From Pardosa pseudoannulata (taxonomy: Eukaryota; Arthropoda; Arachnida; Araneae; Lycosidae), in assembly GCA_032207245.1 (NCBI GenBank), contig CM063498.1:56305454-56369453 (forward strand): DNA of 64,000 nucleotides, read 5' to 3'. The position numbers and the translations under genes are program-made. Each line of letters starts with the position of its first letter. Positions within the stretch are counted from its first letter, which is position 1. This document shows, one piece after another, positions 9,546 to 20,402 of the stretch. Below the pieces are notes generated by a model. That model had not been told where the DNA came from. It ran no database searches and was given only the letters and a program-made list of their open reading frames with translations.

Positions 9546-12406
9546 TCTTGAAATGGATACAAAATTCGCAAAAACGCATGCATACTTAAAAACCACATAC
9601 AAAAATTTAGTGGTTTTATACATCTCAAATATTATACATCTCTAGCTCATTTTCTCTTCATGTTTTACATACCCAAGCTGTCTAGGTCCTGTTTTTTACA
9701 ACTTTTTTAAGTTCCTCATTTATTTAAGGGCTCTTGAGATTTCGGTGCTAGGCTTTTTGTTGTAATAACACATCCTTTTATGTACCAATGAATTGTTTCA
9801 CCAGTGCGAGATAATTTAACGCTCCACTGAATCCCCCACTTGAATTTCTTTTTTGGAAAGTGCTATTCAAATGCAAAATATGTTATGCTTATTAGCGTAA
9901 ACTGCTATGGCACTCCATTCATTTTCTTGTTCGTGCTCTCGCTGAAGCTTTTAAATATTTTTCCAGAGTGTTTGTTTTCGAAGAATAGCAGGTCATTGTA
10001 CCCAGGTTTCTAGGATTAGTTGTCAGTGGTAAAGATCCTTAAGCGATTTTTTCCTTTTATGCAATTTCAAATTTTTTTTTTTATTTGGCGCTGAAAGAAA
10101 TTTTGAATACCCTTAAAGTATATCCATTTCTTACTTAAATCTGAGATTTTTTTCCGTTTTTTTTCGTTGCACTAGTTTTGGTTTATTATTGAATATAATA
10201 AGTTATATCCCGATTCTATCGAGAATTAAATAATTTATGTTGGAAATTCAAAGAAAATGCTTTCCAATTTTACAGACAAGACTATAATTTATCTATGAGG
10301 GTTAAATCTACGTTTATAGTGATTTAATACTTCAAATTCTCCTAATCACTACTTTTTAGAGTTAGAAATTTCCATTGCTTCATACTTGGCTATTTTTTTT
10401 TCAATTTAAAACATCGTGAATGAGGATTAAAAAAAAAACCAAACATATTTACAGCTAGTCCATTCGTAGACATCTTGATAAACTTGGTTTTATAACAAGA
10501 TTAACTCGAAAACGAGAATATTTATTTAAAAAAATTCTGTGGTTTTCCTTATTGTATTCCAATAAGAGACTACCACAGTTTGAAGAGGTTGTTTAGTTCC
10601 AAGAACATGCATAAAAGGAATTACAGGTTTTTTGTTCTATTAAAAAATACTATAAACGATTTTTTCAAGTCTAAGAAAATTTATCAAGAAAACCAGTCAC
10701 TGGGGGATGGAATGAATTCATTGAGTCTATAGTTTCAGACTCTCAATTTGAGCAATCTTTAAAGTGGATGAGGTATCAGTTTCATTAGAGTTTGAATTTC
10801 GATTTTTCTTGTGAAAGCACTACTTCTGTCTAAGGAAGTATAGAAAGCCTCATAACTGCAACTGTAGTCACTTTATTCTAGATTCTTGTATATACAAGCT
10901 CCGAATTCAAATATATTTAAAGTAAAATGGCTAAAAAGTCTTCATTTTAAAGATATGAAGCTGGAGTTCATGGTAAAAAGTTGTCAAGTTCTCGATAGAA
11001 TGAACGCATTGAAGAAAAAAGAATCCATCCGTTCATTTATAATTTTTTTTAAAAATCAGCTAAGTATCTAATCTTTTTGAAAAATATCTGTTTGAAATCT
11101 ATTCTACGACTACACCAGAACTTCATGAAGCAACCAGAAAAGAACTTCACTTCAGAATTATTTTCTGAACGGTTTGGATGTCGGTATGAGTAGCTAGACG
11201 AAAACTAGTCAAAAGTTATATAATAACGTAGATGTGTTTTTCAAAAGTATGAATTTGAACACGAATTCACGGCTAAGAATTTTCTAATTAATTGATTTTC
11301 TTGGATGAAAGTGAATTCGACGTTTGAAATTGAGATAGATGCACAAGTAAGAATTATTTTGAATTTAAAGGAAAATTAGATGTAAAACTGTTTATATGTA
11401 TTGGGTGGTAATAACATGTCCGAAGTCCAAGCTGTCATGTACGAACACATGTGCTGAGAGTTTCTCTGATTCGAGTTATTTCATGGAGGTTCGTTATAAT
11501 GGTTAATTTTATTGTCTGTTTGTACCGGAGAACATCAGCAATCCGAATTGCACCTGTTGCATTTAATTTCGTATGCCTAGCCTAAAAGTCTGATTAAATT
11601 TACCCCCTTCCTGAACAAAGCTTTTTGCCGATTGTGTGCCAGAGCTTTTCAATTTTGTTTTGTTTTTTTCATCTCCAGGTCCTAGTTAAGGACCAGATGC
11701 TGAGATCTGTAATTGCACTTTAGTTATGTCTGCTCCGCCAAACGAGACCTCATTTTTTGGCGCTTCTTTTTTTGTACAAACTATTTGCGTTCCACGTGAT
11801 GGTTAACCTGGTTGAGTGAGCGATGTCCCAGGTCATCGGACTCCACCCGATCAATAAAGAATTACGTGGGATCGATTGGTTAGTATTCATGAACTCAAAT
11901 CGCCTTCACCACTTAAAACCAAAACTGCTTTAATGTCTCTACTCCTCTTTGTGTAGGATTATGTATTCAGTGTTTGTGTGAAGTTTAGTAACCTGACATG
12001 GAGTGTACATTTTTGTGCCTGGCGTCTTGCCCGATAGTTCCAGATGGTAAAGTTTTTCCGGAGATTCTTACTCTTAGTTAATTATCCGCTTCCCTTTACA
12101 GATTAAATATAACTTTAAGAACAAAACAATGGAGCAATAAGATTTCAGTTTTGTAGAATAGAACGTTTCCGATTGTTGTTAGAGATCAAACTACCCGTTT
12201 TCCCATGTTTTTCTTTTTAACGAACATAACATTATATAAAGATTTAACATTAAAGTATATACATTATTTTTGAAATTGTCTTTCTTATGAGGTAAAAGAT
12301 GTTCTTTCTGAAACGGACAGGAATGACTAAAAAATGTTATACTATATTCTTTAAAACAGTGGTTTTCATGTCGTATATATTCAATAGTTGTGAATATCCT
12401 TTACTT
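9546..12406. other. Unassigned AT-rich stretch, no gene recognised
   Basis: Nearly 3 kb without a convincing ORF, SINE or inverted-repeat boundary. A 61-codon ORF at 10886-11071 is composition noise. The stretch near 11800-11930 is somewhat richer in GC (ggttgagtgagcgatgtccc) and could be a very old tRNA-like SINE, but I cannot align it with the main family. Confidence 0.45.
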
Positions 12407-12408
12407 GG

Positions 12409-12512
12409 AGCCAAACGATGGCCGAATGCGTGAAATACTGCTCTTGGGTAGAAGGTCGTGGGTTCAAATTCCACTTCATATGTATGTTTCAGCCTTGCAG
12501 AATCGGTTTTAA
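12409..12512 (+). mobile_element. Diverged SINE head, interrupted
   Basis: The sequence ccaaacgatggccgaatg, then gtcgtgggttcaaattccac and gcagaatcggttttaa, follows the SINE consensus up to the point where ttaagcagtag is expected. That continuation appears only at 13499, after the foldback element, so this SINE appears to have been split. ORFs at 12337-12537 and 12418-12615 are SINE-derived frames. Confidence 0.65.
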
Positions 12513-13502
12513 TCCTAAACATACCATAACTGGTCAAATCACCGGCAATGTATATGTAAAAAATGCGATGGGTAATGAATTAAAATTTCGTATTCTTTGT
12601 GTTTGTAATACATAAAAATTGACAATAGAAAATTGGGTTAGTTATAATAAAGTTTATTTCCTTCCCAATATCCATATTTCATACATTCAGTCAGGAAACA
12701 TAAAGTCCAGTCATTTGAGCTGCTATGATAGAAATAGTATTAAGTGTTACTATTAATGAGTCGCTATTACTTTACTTTAAAATTTTACTTTATTTAATTC
12801 TTAATCATTTATTTTACTTAATTTAATTAACTTTAGACCATAAGGTCACACCAGGTTCTTTCCTATGTTAGTGACTCAGAAAAATTAATTTCATTAAGAC
12901 ATAGAAAATTTAGATTTAAAAAAAGAATATCTACAATTTACATATGTACACAAAAAAAATTAAATCAATTGTCACTGACTTAAAAATAGTAAAACAGAAT
13001 TTATCCCACTAGATCCTCATTCTTGACAAACACTCAATAATATGTGTTTTCGTCAAAAAATGTAAATACTCAATATGTGCTATACAATGAAGAAAAAAAG
13101 AGAAGAGGGAAAAGAGAGATGATAATTTTCTTTTCTCGGAGGAAGGAGACGTTTTCTAAAAATCACATTTATTGAATGTTTAGGATTTTTGACGAAAACA
13201 CGTATGAGTGTTTGTCAAGAATAAGGATCCAGTGGAGTAAGTTCTGTTTTACTATTTTTAAGGCAGTGACAATTGATTTAACTTTTTTGTGTACCTATGC
13301 AAATTGTAAATAAATTCTTTTTTAATCTAAATTTTCTATGTCTTAATGAAACTAATTGTTCTGAGTCACTAACATAGGAAAGAACCTGGTATGACCTTAT
13401 GGTCTAAAGTTAATTAAAGTGAGTAAAATGAATGATTAAGAATTAAATAAAGTAAAATTTTAAGGTAAAGTAGTAGCGACTCAGCCCTATGTTTAGTGTT
13501 AA
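12509..13502. mobile_element. Long foldback (large inverted repeat) element, TTAA-flanked
   Basis: Two long inverted arms face each other: 12758 to about 13080 and about 13160 to 13482, roughly 320 bp each. I judge them about 90% identical by eye, with a spacer of about 80 bp that includes the A/G-rich gaagaaaaaaagagaagaggg. Shared blocks include gagtcgctactacttta, gaccataaggtc, aggttctttcctatgttagt, gacaattgattt and tcttgacaaacactca. The outer limits are suggested by TTAA at 12509-12512 and 13499-13502 with nearby taaacata in inverted orientation. The left side carries about 225 bp with no partner on the right, so boundaries are less sure than the arms. No coding region is seen. If transcribed, the arms would fold into a long double-stranded RNA. 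Confidence 0.8.
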
Positions 13503-13645
13503 GCAGTAGATCGTAATCTCATTCGCCGGATGTAGCAAAACAGTCGACTGTAGTGCTCCAAACTAACCTGGTCTCATTATTTCTCGTTTAGCAAAAGGGT
13601 AGACCGTAGCTTTTCAAATCAAATCAAATCAAACCAAACCTTCCT
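13499..13645 (+). mobile_element. SINE 3' tails, two degenerate copies
   Basis: Sequence ttaagcagtagatcg through gtagtgctccaaac (13499-13563) is the 3' half of the interrupted SINE. It is followed by a second tail-like segment (ctggtctcattatttctcg, gtagaccgtagcttttc, then a caaatc/caaacc run) to about 13645. Confidence 0.7.
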
Positions 13646-13654
13646 TGGCGAAAT

Positions 13655-14750
13655 CCCAGTATTTAAAGTTGGAACTTATATTCTGCGGGACATCAAAGAA
13701 CAGAGATATATAGTAATTAGTATATTATTAAAAAAACTTTAAAGTAATAAGTGCTTAATTAAAAATAGTTCATTAACCCTAGATTGCTACCCTTAAGTCT
13801 TGGAGACTTTTTGTAATTGAAATAATAAGTGATTAAAATCTGAAAATAACTTTAATCAACAAAAAATAATTTTTTAAATGAAAGCGTATTTATTATTTAC
13901 CTTTGTTTATTTATTTTAAATTAATTTTTAAAAAGTTCTCTCACATACATAACAATAGTAACAATCTACGCCAAAAGCAAAATAACGCTCTATAGTTAAT
14001 AAACTGACGGCTGACATATTTAAAAATAGGTAAGAAATACTAAATGAAGATGAGATGTAAAACATTTCTAAAAAGAATCGTGTCATTCCCAATGATAACA
14101 AGACTTTAATTTGATTCACAAGAGTAATTTCCACTTTTCTAAAGAAATAGAAACTATTTTCGTGTAAAACCTCGGATCATTTTCCACCAATGCATTTATT
14201 TGTTTAAGGAAGAGGATACTTACAATTTAATAATAAGGAATCTATGTGTAGTCGTACTCCTTTTTTATTGTTCATGGATTTCAGATGTTGAGCGGTGTTA
14301 AATGCGGCATTGCATCACTTGGGGAAGAAAACAATGGACAGAAATGAGATATTTAAGGTTCTTTCACAATGGCAGGAGAGTATCTTTGTGAAGGATATTG
14401 GTTTCATACCGCCAGCTTTACATTTTGTTGGATAATTGTCGATTTTTTTAAATCCATTTGGTTAATTTGTGCGCCATATATTTATGAAGTAAATTACATT
14501 TTTTCTATTTTTTAAATATAATTCTATATTTTCTTGTTTTTAAAGTTGTTATATTTAGTAAATATATATTGGAGTTTTTAAGATGTGAGCTCAATTTCAT
14601 CTAAGGTTGACTGTTTACTTTTCTTTTAAAAAGTAAGTCGCTTGTAAATAAGTTTATTTCCGCTGTGACTATAATTACTACTAGAAAAAGCTTTCAATAT
14701 TCTTGATTAGAAAAATCTTAAGTAAATAGCTAGTATGTACTACTAAAGTT
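13655..14750. other. Unassigned AT-rich spacer
   Basis: Only short chance ORFs are present, including 13928-14134 (-), which has a superficially GPCR-like LLTIERYF run but nothing else in support. No repeat boundary was found. Confidence 0.4.
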
Positions 14751-14947
14751 CAAAATAATATGGCCGAACGATGGCCGATTGGTTAGGGTGCTGACCGTCG
14801 GTACCAGAGTTCGTGGGTTCGAATCCCACAGTGGCATGGATGTTCGTAGCCGTTCGGAATCGGCTTTAAGCTGTAGGTCCCGGTCTCATTAGCCCTCGTG
14901 TTGCAAAAAGTAGACCGTAGCACTCCAAACCAAACCAAAATAATATG
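14751..14947 (+). mobile_element. tRNA-derived SINE, full length, 12-bp TSD
   Basis: The SINE occupies 14763-14935 with clear box A and box B and a ccaaaccaaa tail. A perfect 12-bp duplication caaaataatatg lies at 14751-14762 and 14936-14947. Confidence 0.95.
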
Positions 14948-16070
14948 AAATTTCCTCCACTTAAAATAAAAATTTTGAACTTATTAAAAAAATTGAGCTT
15001 AGTAATATGCTTGCGTCATTGATTTCTTAAGTGTCAGCCATGATTTCATTTTTTGTAGTTTAGATTTTATTTGTATCATTGAATATTTGTAAATTGATAT
15101 TTACTTCCTCAAACTTTAATGAACCTTTGAAAGCTATCCTTACGTTTCGGAGACGTTTTGTGATTTACATAAGTTGTTAAAATCTGAAAATGAGTTAGTT
15201 TAATGTGTAATATTCTTTTACAGAAAATGTATGTGATATTTGTTTTTCCTTCCTTAAAAATAAATTTTAAGAAGTTGTATTGCAGACAGTAGTTACAATG
15301 TTGACAAAAGTAGGATAGTGTTCCAAGGGAATGTTTTAGCTAGTTTCGAACACATTTTTTTTAAATTTAGACTAGTGACCAATTTGATAATATTTATTTG
15401 AAATGAAGAAAAGTATTGTAAATATTGGTTATACAGCTCTCTCCGACCTCTTGGTTGCCTCTTTTTCAATACCCTCGATACAAAATTTCATTTTCAAAAT
15501 TATTATTTATTATTTATTGATTTTTACCTTAATTACACTTGCCTTCATTGCTGGAGATTTGGCCAGCTGGCTAAGGTGCTACATTTTCGATCCATTAATC
15601 GAGAGACTTTGGTTATCTTTACAATGCCTACTTATATATGATCTATAATTGTTCGTATTTATGATTTAGGCTCTTTTTTATAAGTGAAAATCACAACATT
15701 TAAAAATATGAATAATTTAATCATTCAGAAGACTATTATAAACCTAAATGTATTTTACCCCTTTCGTGGGCTATTTATTTCACACAACATTTAAAAACTT
15801 CTAAAACAGAAGTTCTAATTCTATTCAATCGATCGAACAATAGATGAGAGTGCAAAACTAAAGCGGGAATTAGTCTTCCCATAACAGCAAGGCCAATATT
15901 ATAATGGGTTTTGCTTATCCCATATGTGTACTTTGTAGATGGGAAGCAATCTTCCCAAGGCCCACGAAAGGGTTAACAAATTTTCAATAATTCTCTGTAT
16001 TTTTAAGTTGATAAATACTTTTATTAAAATGTGTATGGAATATTTACAGATGCTGGATAACAGATAAACT
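14948..16070. other. Unassigned spacer upstream of the candidate exon
   Basis: An 81-codon ORF at 15403-15648 is strongly hydrophobic, but its 3' half (ggccagctggctaaggtgc) resembles a worn SINE/tRNA head, so I do not call it a gene. Nothing else is recognisable. Confidence 0.4.
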
Positions 16071-16126
16071 TTGGTACTATGCACTAATTGTTGCCCCAGT
16101 AACTCGAAAGGACAAGGACAGGAAAC

Positions 16127-16331
16127 ATGGCTTCTTGGAGCCCCAAAAAGAGCCCTGGCAAAAGGGAGGGCCCCGGTGGCCCATATCCCTGGAGCAAAAG
16201 GCGAATGGACAGTGTCGAAGAGACCACAGAAGGACACACGTTGACCACTGCGGATATTGTGGCTGCACAATCTCAGGATTATGTGGATGAGAGGGAATTG
16301 GAGTTTCGACAGACAATTCAGCATTTAGCCG
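16127..16331 (+). CDS. Candidate host-gene exon, unknown protein
   Basis: This is the most gene-like stretch in the window. From an ATG at 16127 the frame reads MASWSPKKSPGKREGPGG, then PYPWSKRRMDSVEETTEG, then TTADIVAAQSQDYVDERE and LEFRQTIQHLAG, a basic/proline-rich lead followed by an acidic, helix-prone segment. It is richer in GC than its surroundings and stops resembling protein exactly at gccg|gtaaga, a canonical splice donor in phase 1. Whether 16127 is a true start or the exon begins earlier, at an acceptor-like ccccag near 16092, cannot be decided here. The 3' 53 bases with the donor are repeated twice downstream. I do not recognise the family and found no further exons. Alternative: an exon captured by a mobile element. 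Confidence 0.5.
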
Positions 16332-16790
16332 GTAAGATTCTCGAACCAATCTTTATTTATTTGTATGGTATTTTTTCCCTTTCGTTTGTTCAAATCAATT
16401 GTTTCAAAAACAAAACCACAAAAGAACTATTTTTTTTTCTATCGAAAAGTTATGTGGATGAGAGGGAATTGGAGTTTCGACAGACAATTCAGCATTTAGC
16501 CGGTAAGATGCTCGTACCGATTCTTGATTTATTTGTATGGTATTTTTTCCTTTCGTTCGTTCAAATCAATTGTGACAAAAACAAAACCACAAAAGAACTT
16601 TTTTCTTCTATCGAAAAGTTATGTGGATGAGAGGGAATTGGAGTTTCGACAGACAATTCATCATTTAGCCGGTAAAATGTTCGTACCGATTCTTTATTTA
16701 TTTGTATGATATTTTTTCCTTTCGTTTGTTCAAATCAATTATTTCAAAAGGAAAACCAGAAAATAACTTTTTTTTCTATCGAAAAGTTGT
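16280..16790 (+). repeat. Triplicated exon end plus donor and intron, about 170 bp x 3
   Basis: Units begin at tatgtggatgag at 16280, 16451 and 16620 (periods 171 and 169 bp) and end near 16790. Each has about 53 bases of the candidate exon, a splice donor (gtaaga, gtaaga, gtaaaa), then about 115 bases of intron with ttcaaatcaattg and a pyrimidine-rich stretch ending ctatcgaaaag. That ag directly precedes the exon copy in units 2 and 3 and could serve as an acceptor. The copied exon is not a multiple of three, so including one copy would shift the reading frame. An open frame continues through much of the array, which is why exon and intron look like one 167-codon ORF. Confidence 0.85.
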
Positions 16791-17775
16791 TTTACATTAA
16801 TGCATTTATTAGAAATTTTAAATCAGATAAAATGTAATATTTTTAAAAACATTTTATTTTAAAAATAGTCACGTTTTTTGAGTTTAGTTTTTTCTACTAT
16901 TAAAAGAATTAAATAGATATTTTAGATTTCCCATTTTAATCGGTAAAGGGTCATACATTGTATGATGCAGCTTTAATACTGCTATATTATTACATTCTTG
17001 TATAGTCTGTATTTTATTAAGAATTGCATGTTTAACTGCCACAAAACTCATGAATATCAGTTATCCTCGTTTGTAATACCGAACCTTGTAAGGATGTGGA
17101 AATACTAGATATCTGTATTTAAATATGACAGGAAATATCCTCATAAAATATGATCGTTGCTCGTCATGCAATTAGGATTGTTCGAAACAAAAAATCTAAA
17201 TATTTGCGTAGTATCATTTGGGATTAAGTTGTGAGAGGGGACTATCAAACAACTTCCTTAAACGATTTTCTTAAAATTATTGCTAGATATTTGACTTCGC
17301 GAGGAGTCTGTTATCAATTTATGAAACATCGACTACGTTTGAAGACTAGTGGTTTACAAAGTATATTATGTTATAAAAGTAGATGGATTTTTCAAAATAT
17401 TTTGTTATTTATGTACCACGAGCAGTCTGAAATGATAATCTTTTCCCCCTGGAGAATATATCAGCTTATGCAAATACAAGGGGAGAAAAGAATATGGCAA
17501 TTGTGAGAATTTGTATTTTCCTATAGAGTAACAATCTTATGAAGTGCAAGTTTCTGGGAAACTGCTGTACTTAAGCACAAATAATTGTAGCAATACATGT
17601 TCAGAGCAATGTAAATAAAGTATAAATAGAAAGAAAAACGCAAACATCTATTTCACGGTTTTCTAATTCGATTAAAGTAATTCACTGGTGATTTATTCAA
17701 AAAGAGTTTAATACTGTTATATATAAAATATTTTCTACTGAATAGAGATATTTCGCTTATGCATCCTAAAAACGA
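16791..17775. other. Unassigned AT-rich spacer, possibly intron
   Basis: If the exon at 16127-16331 is real, this is its downstream intron. The 91-codon ORF at 17231-17506 shows no family motif on either strand. Confidence 0.35.
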
Positions 17776-17862
17776 AAAGTAGATCCCGGTCTCATAGCCC
17801 CCAGTGTTATAAAAAAATAGACCGTAGCTCTATAGACCGTCTCTAAACCAAACCAAACCAAA
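17776..17862 (+). mobile_element. SINE 3' fragment
   Basis: Only the 3' part is present: agtagatcccggtctcatag, then tagaccgtagctc, with a short internal duplication of tagaccgt, then a caaac tail. Confidence 0.75.
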
Positions 17863-17967
17863 CCTAAAAGCGAGAAAGAACCGGGTGATGACCAAATTGG
17901 TATTTCAGTATTTGAGTCCGTTAATGTTATTCTACTTTTGGAATGAATTTCTATGGCTATTCCAATA

Positions 17968-18058
17968 TCTGCATAAGAAGTAGGTCCCGTTTTCATTTGC
18001 CTTCTTTTAGTCAAAATGTCAATTGTAGCTTGTCAAGCCAAACCAAACAAAATCAAAG
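17968..18058 (+). mobile_element. SINE 3' fragment, diverged
   Basis: gaagtaggtcccgttttcat, then a worn tgtagct block and a ccaaaccaaac tail match the last half of the SINE. Confidence 0.6.
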
Positions 18059-19290
18059 CATAAGGGAGAAGATTTATTACTTTGCTTTTTGGATTTTGAA
18101 TACATCACTATGCTTAGTGATTTCTAATTAGAATTTTATTTAAACGAAACTTCAAAGTATATGTATTGTAGTAATTTTTAAAAAACACGTACATTCTGGA
18201 TTAGGTTTCGCAGTATTGTCTTGTTCTAAAGCTAATATGAATGCGGAACATAACTGGAATAATAGAAATAGACATCATATTTGGGGAGACAAATAAAAGC
18301 TCGTAATGTCTTTTAGAGATATAGTACAAAATCAACACCCTATATACTGTAAATGCCAAAATCTTTGCGATTGGAATCTTTCATTTCTTCTCTCTCGCTA
18401 GCCCCAATTTTTTTTGTTCCAGAATACGGACAGATTTAGGTTACCATCAAAATATCATAAAATTTGTAAAGACGTTAATTGTGCAGCTTCTGTAGTTTGT
18501 AGATAGGTTATCCTCGCCAAAACGTTTTGCTCTGGAGCCAGATCTTTTACGCAACAATTTCTTGCTCTAATTTTTTAGTCTTTGCTGTCTTGGGCAGAGG
18601 TTTCCAAAATTGTTTCTCGTCGGGTAGACAGTGCTAATGACGTTCCAACTTCTGTTCCTACTTCTCCTTTCCATTAATTGCTGCTGAAGGTCGAGGAGAA
18701 ATGCTTCATTGGGTTTCATTGTTTGCAGAAGTTCTTCGTTTCCGTAATTGTCTAGCGTGGCTTGAGCTGTTACCGCATTATTCATGGCTCGCTATTCGAA
18801 GTCGTAAAAAAAAATCGGTTTTCTTTTGCCATTTTATGAAAAACACTACGCTCTGTGCTTAGCTTAACAGCTGGAATGTCTGTGATAAAAAGAACTTTTT
18901 ATGTGGGATATATTCGTCTTCGTAATTGGGCAGTTAAGCAGATTTAATATTAAGCATTTTTAACGCGGTACTGTGGTCCCGATATATCTATCTTTCCTTT
19001 ACATTTATTTATTCAGCATTTATTTTTGGAAATGTTATAGAGTGTTCCCCATTGTTTCACAAATAGAAATTGTGACACATTTTCTGTTTTCTTTTTTAAA
19101 AGATTCGCTGATGTAATTGATAAATTACTTTTTTCGTTGTGTTTTTTTTTCTAAAAGTATTTAAAGCCCTTGGAATGTTGCTTCTACTATTAGAAAATAG
19201 TTAAGTCAACTAAGTCATCAGAAGTGTAGTAATCATTCCGTAACACCATTTCCTATCTCTGGCATGCTTCTGCATGCAGCTAAATAACAA
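18059..19290. other. Unassigned spacer
   Basis: No recognised element. The 72-codon minus-strand ORF at 18567-18785 has a Gln-rich stretch (LLDLQQQLMERRSRNR) and slightly higher GC than its surroundings; it could be a remnant exon, but nothing confirms this. Confidence 0.35.
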
Positions 19291-19295
19291 ATGAA

Positions 19296-20402
19296 AAGGT
19301 GCCTCAATAAATTTAATTGCTGCTCTCCTTTGAACAGTAAATCGACAAAGGGACAATGAATAGGAATACAACAGCAATCATATAAGTGTTATTTGTCAAC
19401 TTTATTATCCTGTACAGTAGATTTATATGACACCATTTATCTGCACGAGTGGCTATTCCATAAGATCGAATTCTAGTTTTAGTCTCATCACTACAGTTAC
19501 TATACTGTTTCTTTTTAAGAATTAACATTGGTTCACTAACTATACAAGGTGTATCAGTACAGCGGTTACAAACTTTAAGTACAAATACAGCACACCTAGA
19601 CAGTGGGAAATCACATGGCAATGCATGGTGGGAAACGCTTTCCTCCCTCTGTAGTGACGACTTAAAATACAAGAAAGACAAAACACGAATAGGAGAATAA
19701 AATATGTTTATCTTTAATACAGCAAAAAAAAAATCATTAAAGAGACATAGTCATCAAAGTAGTTGTTCAAAATTACGACCTCAGGCCGTGATGCAGAACT
19801 CATATCTCCGGCGCATTGAACAGCTTGATCGCCAGACCTTATTTTATTATTCTTATGGAGGTATGTCAAGTCTCTGGTGTACGAAACATCCGTTCACAGT
19901 GCTGAGGCTCTTGTTGCACGCATCACACCAGCACCTGGGAAAGTCTGGTACACGCCCGTCATTTTCGCTAACGTTCGATCTTCAATACAACGGATATGTG
20001 AGGCCTGCATCAGGGTCGTAATTTCGAGCACCTACTTTGATGACGATCATTGTCTCTTTAATTTCCATTTTTCATAGTTTTATTTCTGTTACTAAGGATA
20101 ACAACCATGTCTATCTTCTTATACGTGTCATGTCTTTCATGTGTTTTGTGTTGTTTCTACCATGCCAGGAAAGCGTTTCCAACCATGCATTGCTTTGTGA
20201 TTTCCCATGGTGTAGGTGTAATCTATCTATCTTGAAAGTTTTAACCGTTAAAAGTACCAGAGTTTGTAGTAGATTAGAATAACATTTATGTCATGAATAT
20301 CGGAATCAACTCTGATGTAAAGGTCAAGGTCTAATCAGTCATAGAATTGTAAAAAGGCGATAGTAGCACACCTTACCAATCAATTAAATTTATGACGCCT
20401 TT
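19296..20402. mobile_element. Foldback-type DNA element with long imperfect inverted arms
   Basis: The ends are imperfect inverted repeats sharing taaatttaattg next to an aaggYg start (19297-19320 and about 20381-20402). Further inside, blocks recur in inverted order: gtgggaaatcacatgg with ggaaacgctttcct (19595-19650) pairs with 20163-20215, and catcaaagtagttgttc with aaaattacgacc (19749-19785) pairs with 20015-20046. The unpaired centre is about 19850-19955. Divergence between arms is substantial, so it is old. ORFs on both strands (19313-19681, 19704-20021, 19877-20077, 20037-20282) lie across the arms and show no transposase motif I can name. The superfamily is undetermined. Confidence 0.7.

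Noticed and set aside
13928..14134. GPCR-like segment (LLTIERYF)
   Set aside because: A single short hydrophobic run without other transmembrane segments, conserved residues or exon boundaries; chance similarity.
15403..15648. 81-codon membrane protein
   Set aside because: The hydrophobic half is AT-rich noise and the 3' half resembles a decayed tRNA-like SINE head; no supporting context.
16127..16630. One continuous 167-codon protein
   Set aside because: Only the part up to about 16331 looks like protein. The rest is intron-like sequence kept open by the tandem repeat, and a canonical donor lies at the transition.
19877..20077. Transposase ORF in the foldback element
   Set aside because: The frame spans an inverted-repeat arm and shows no catalytic or DNA-binding motif.
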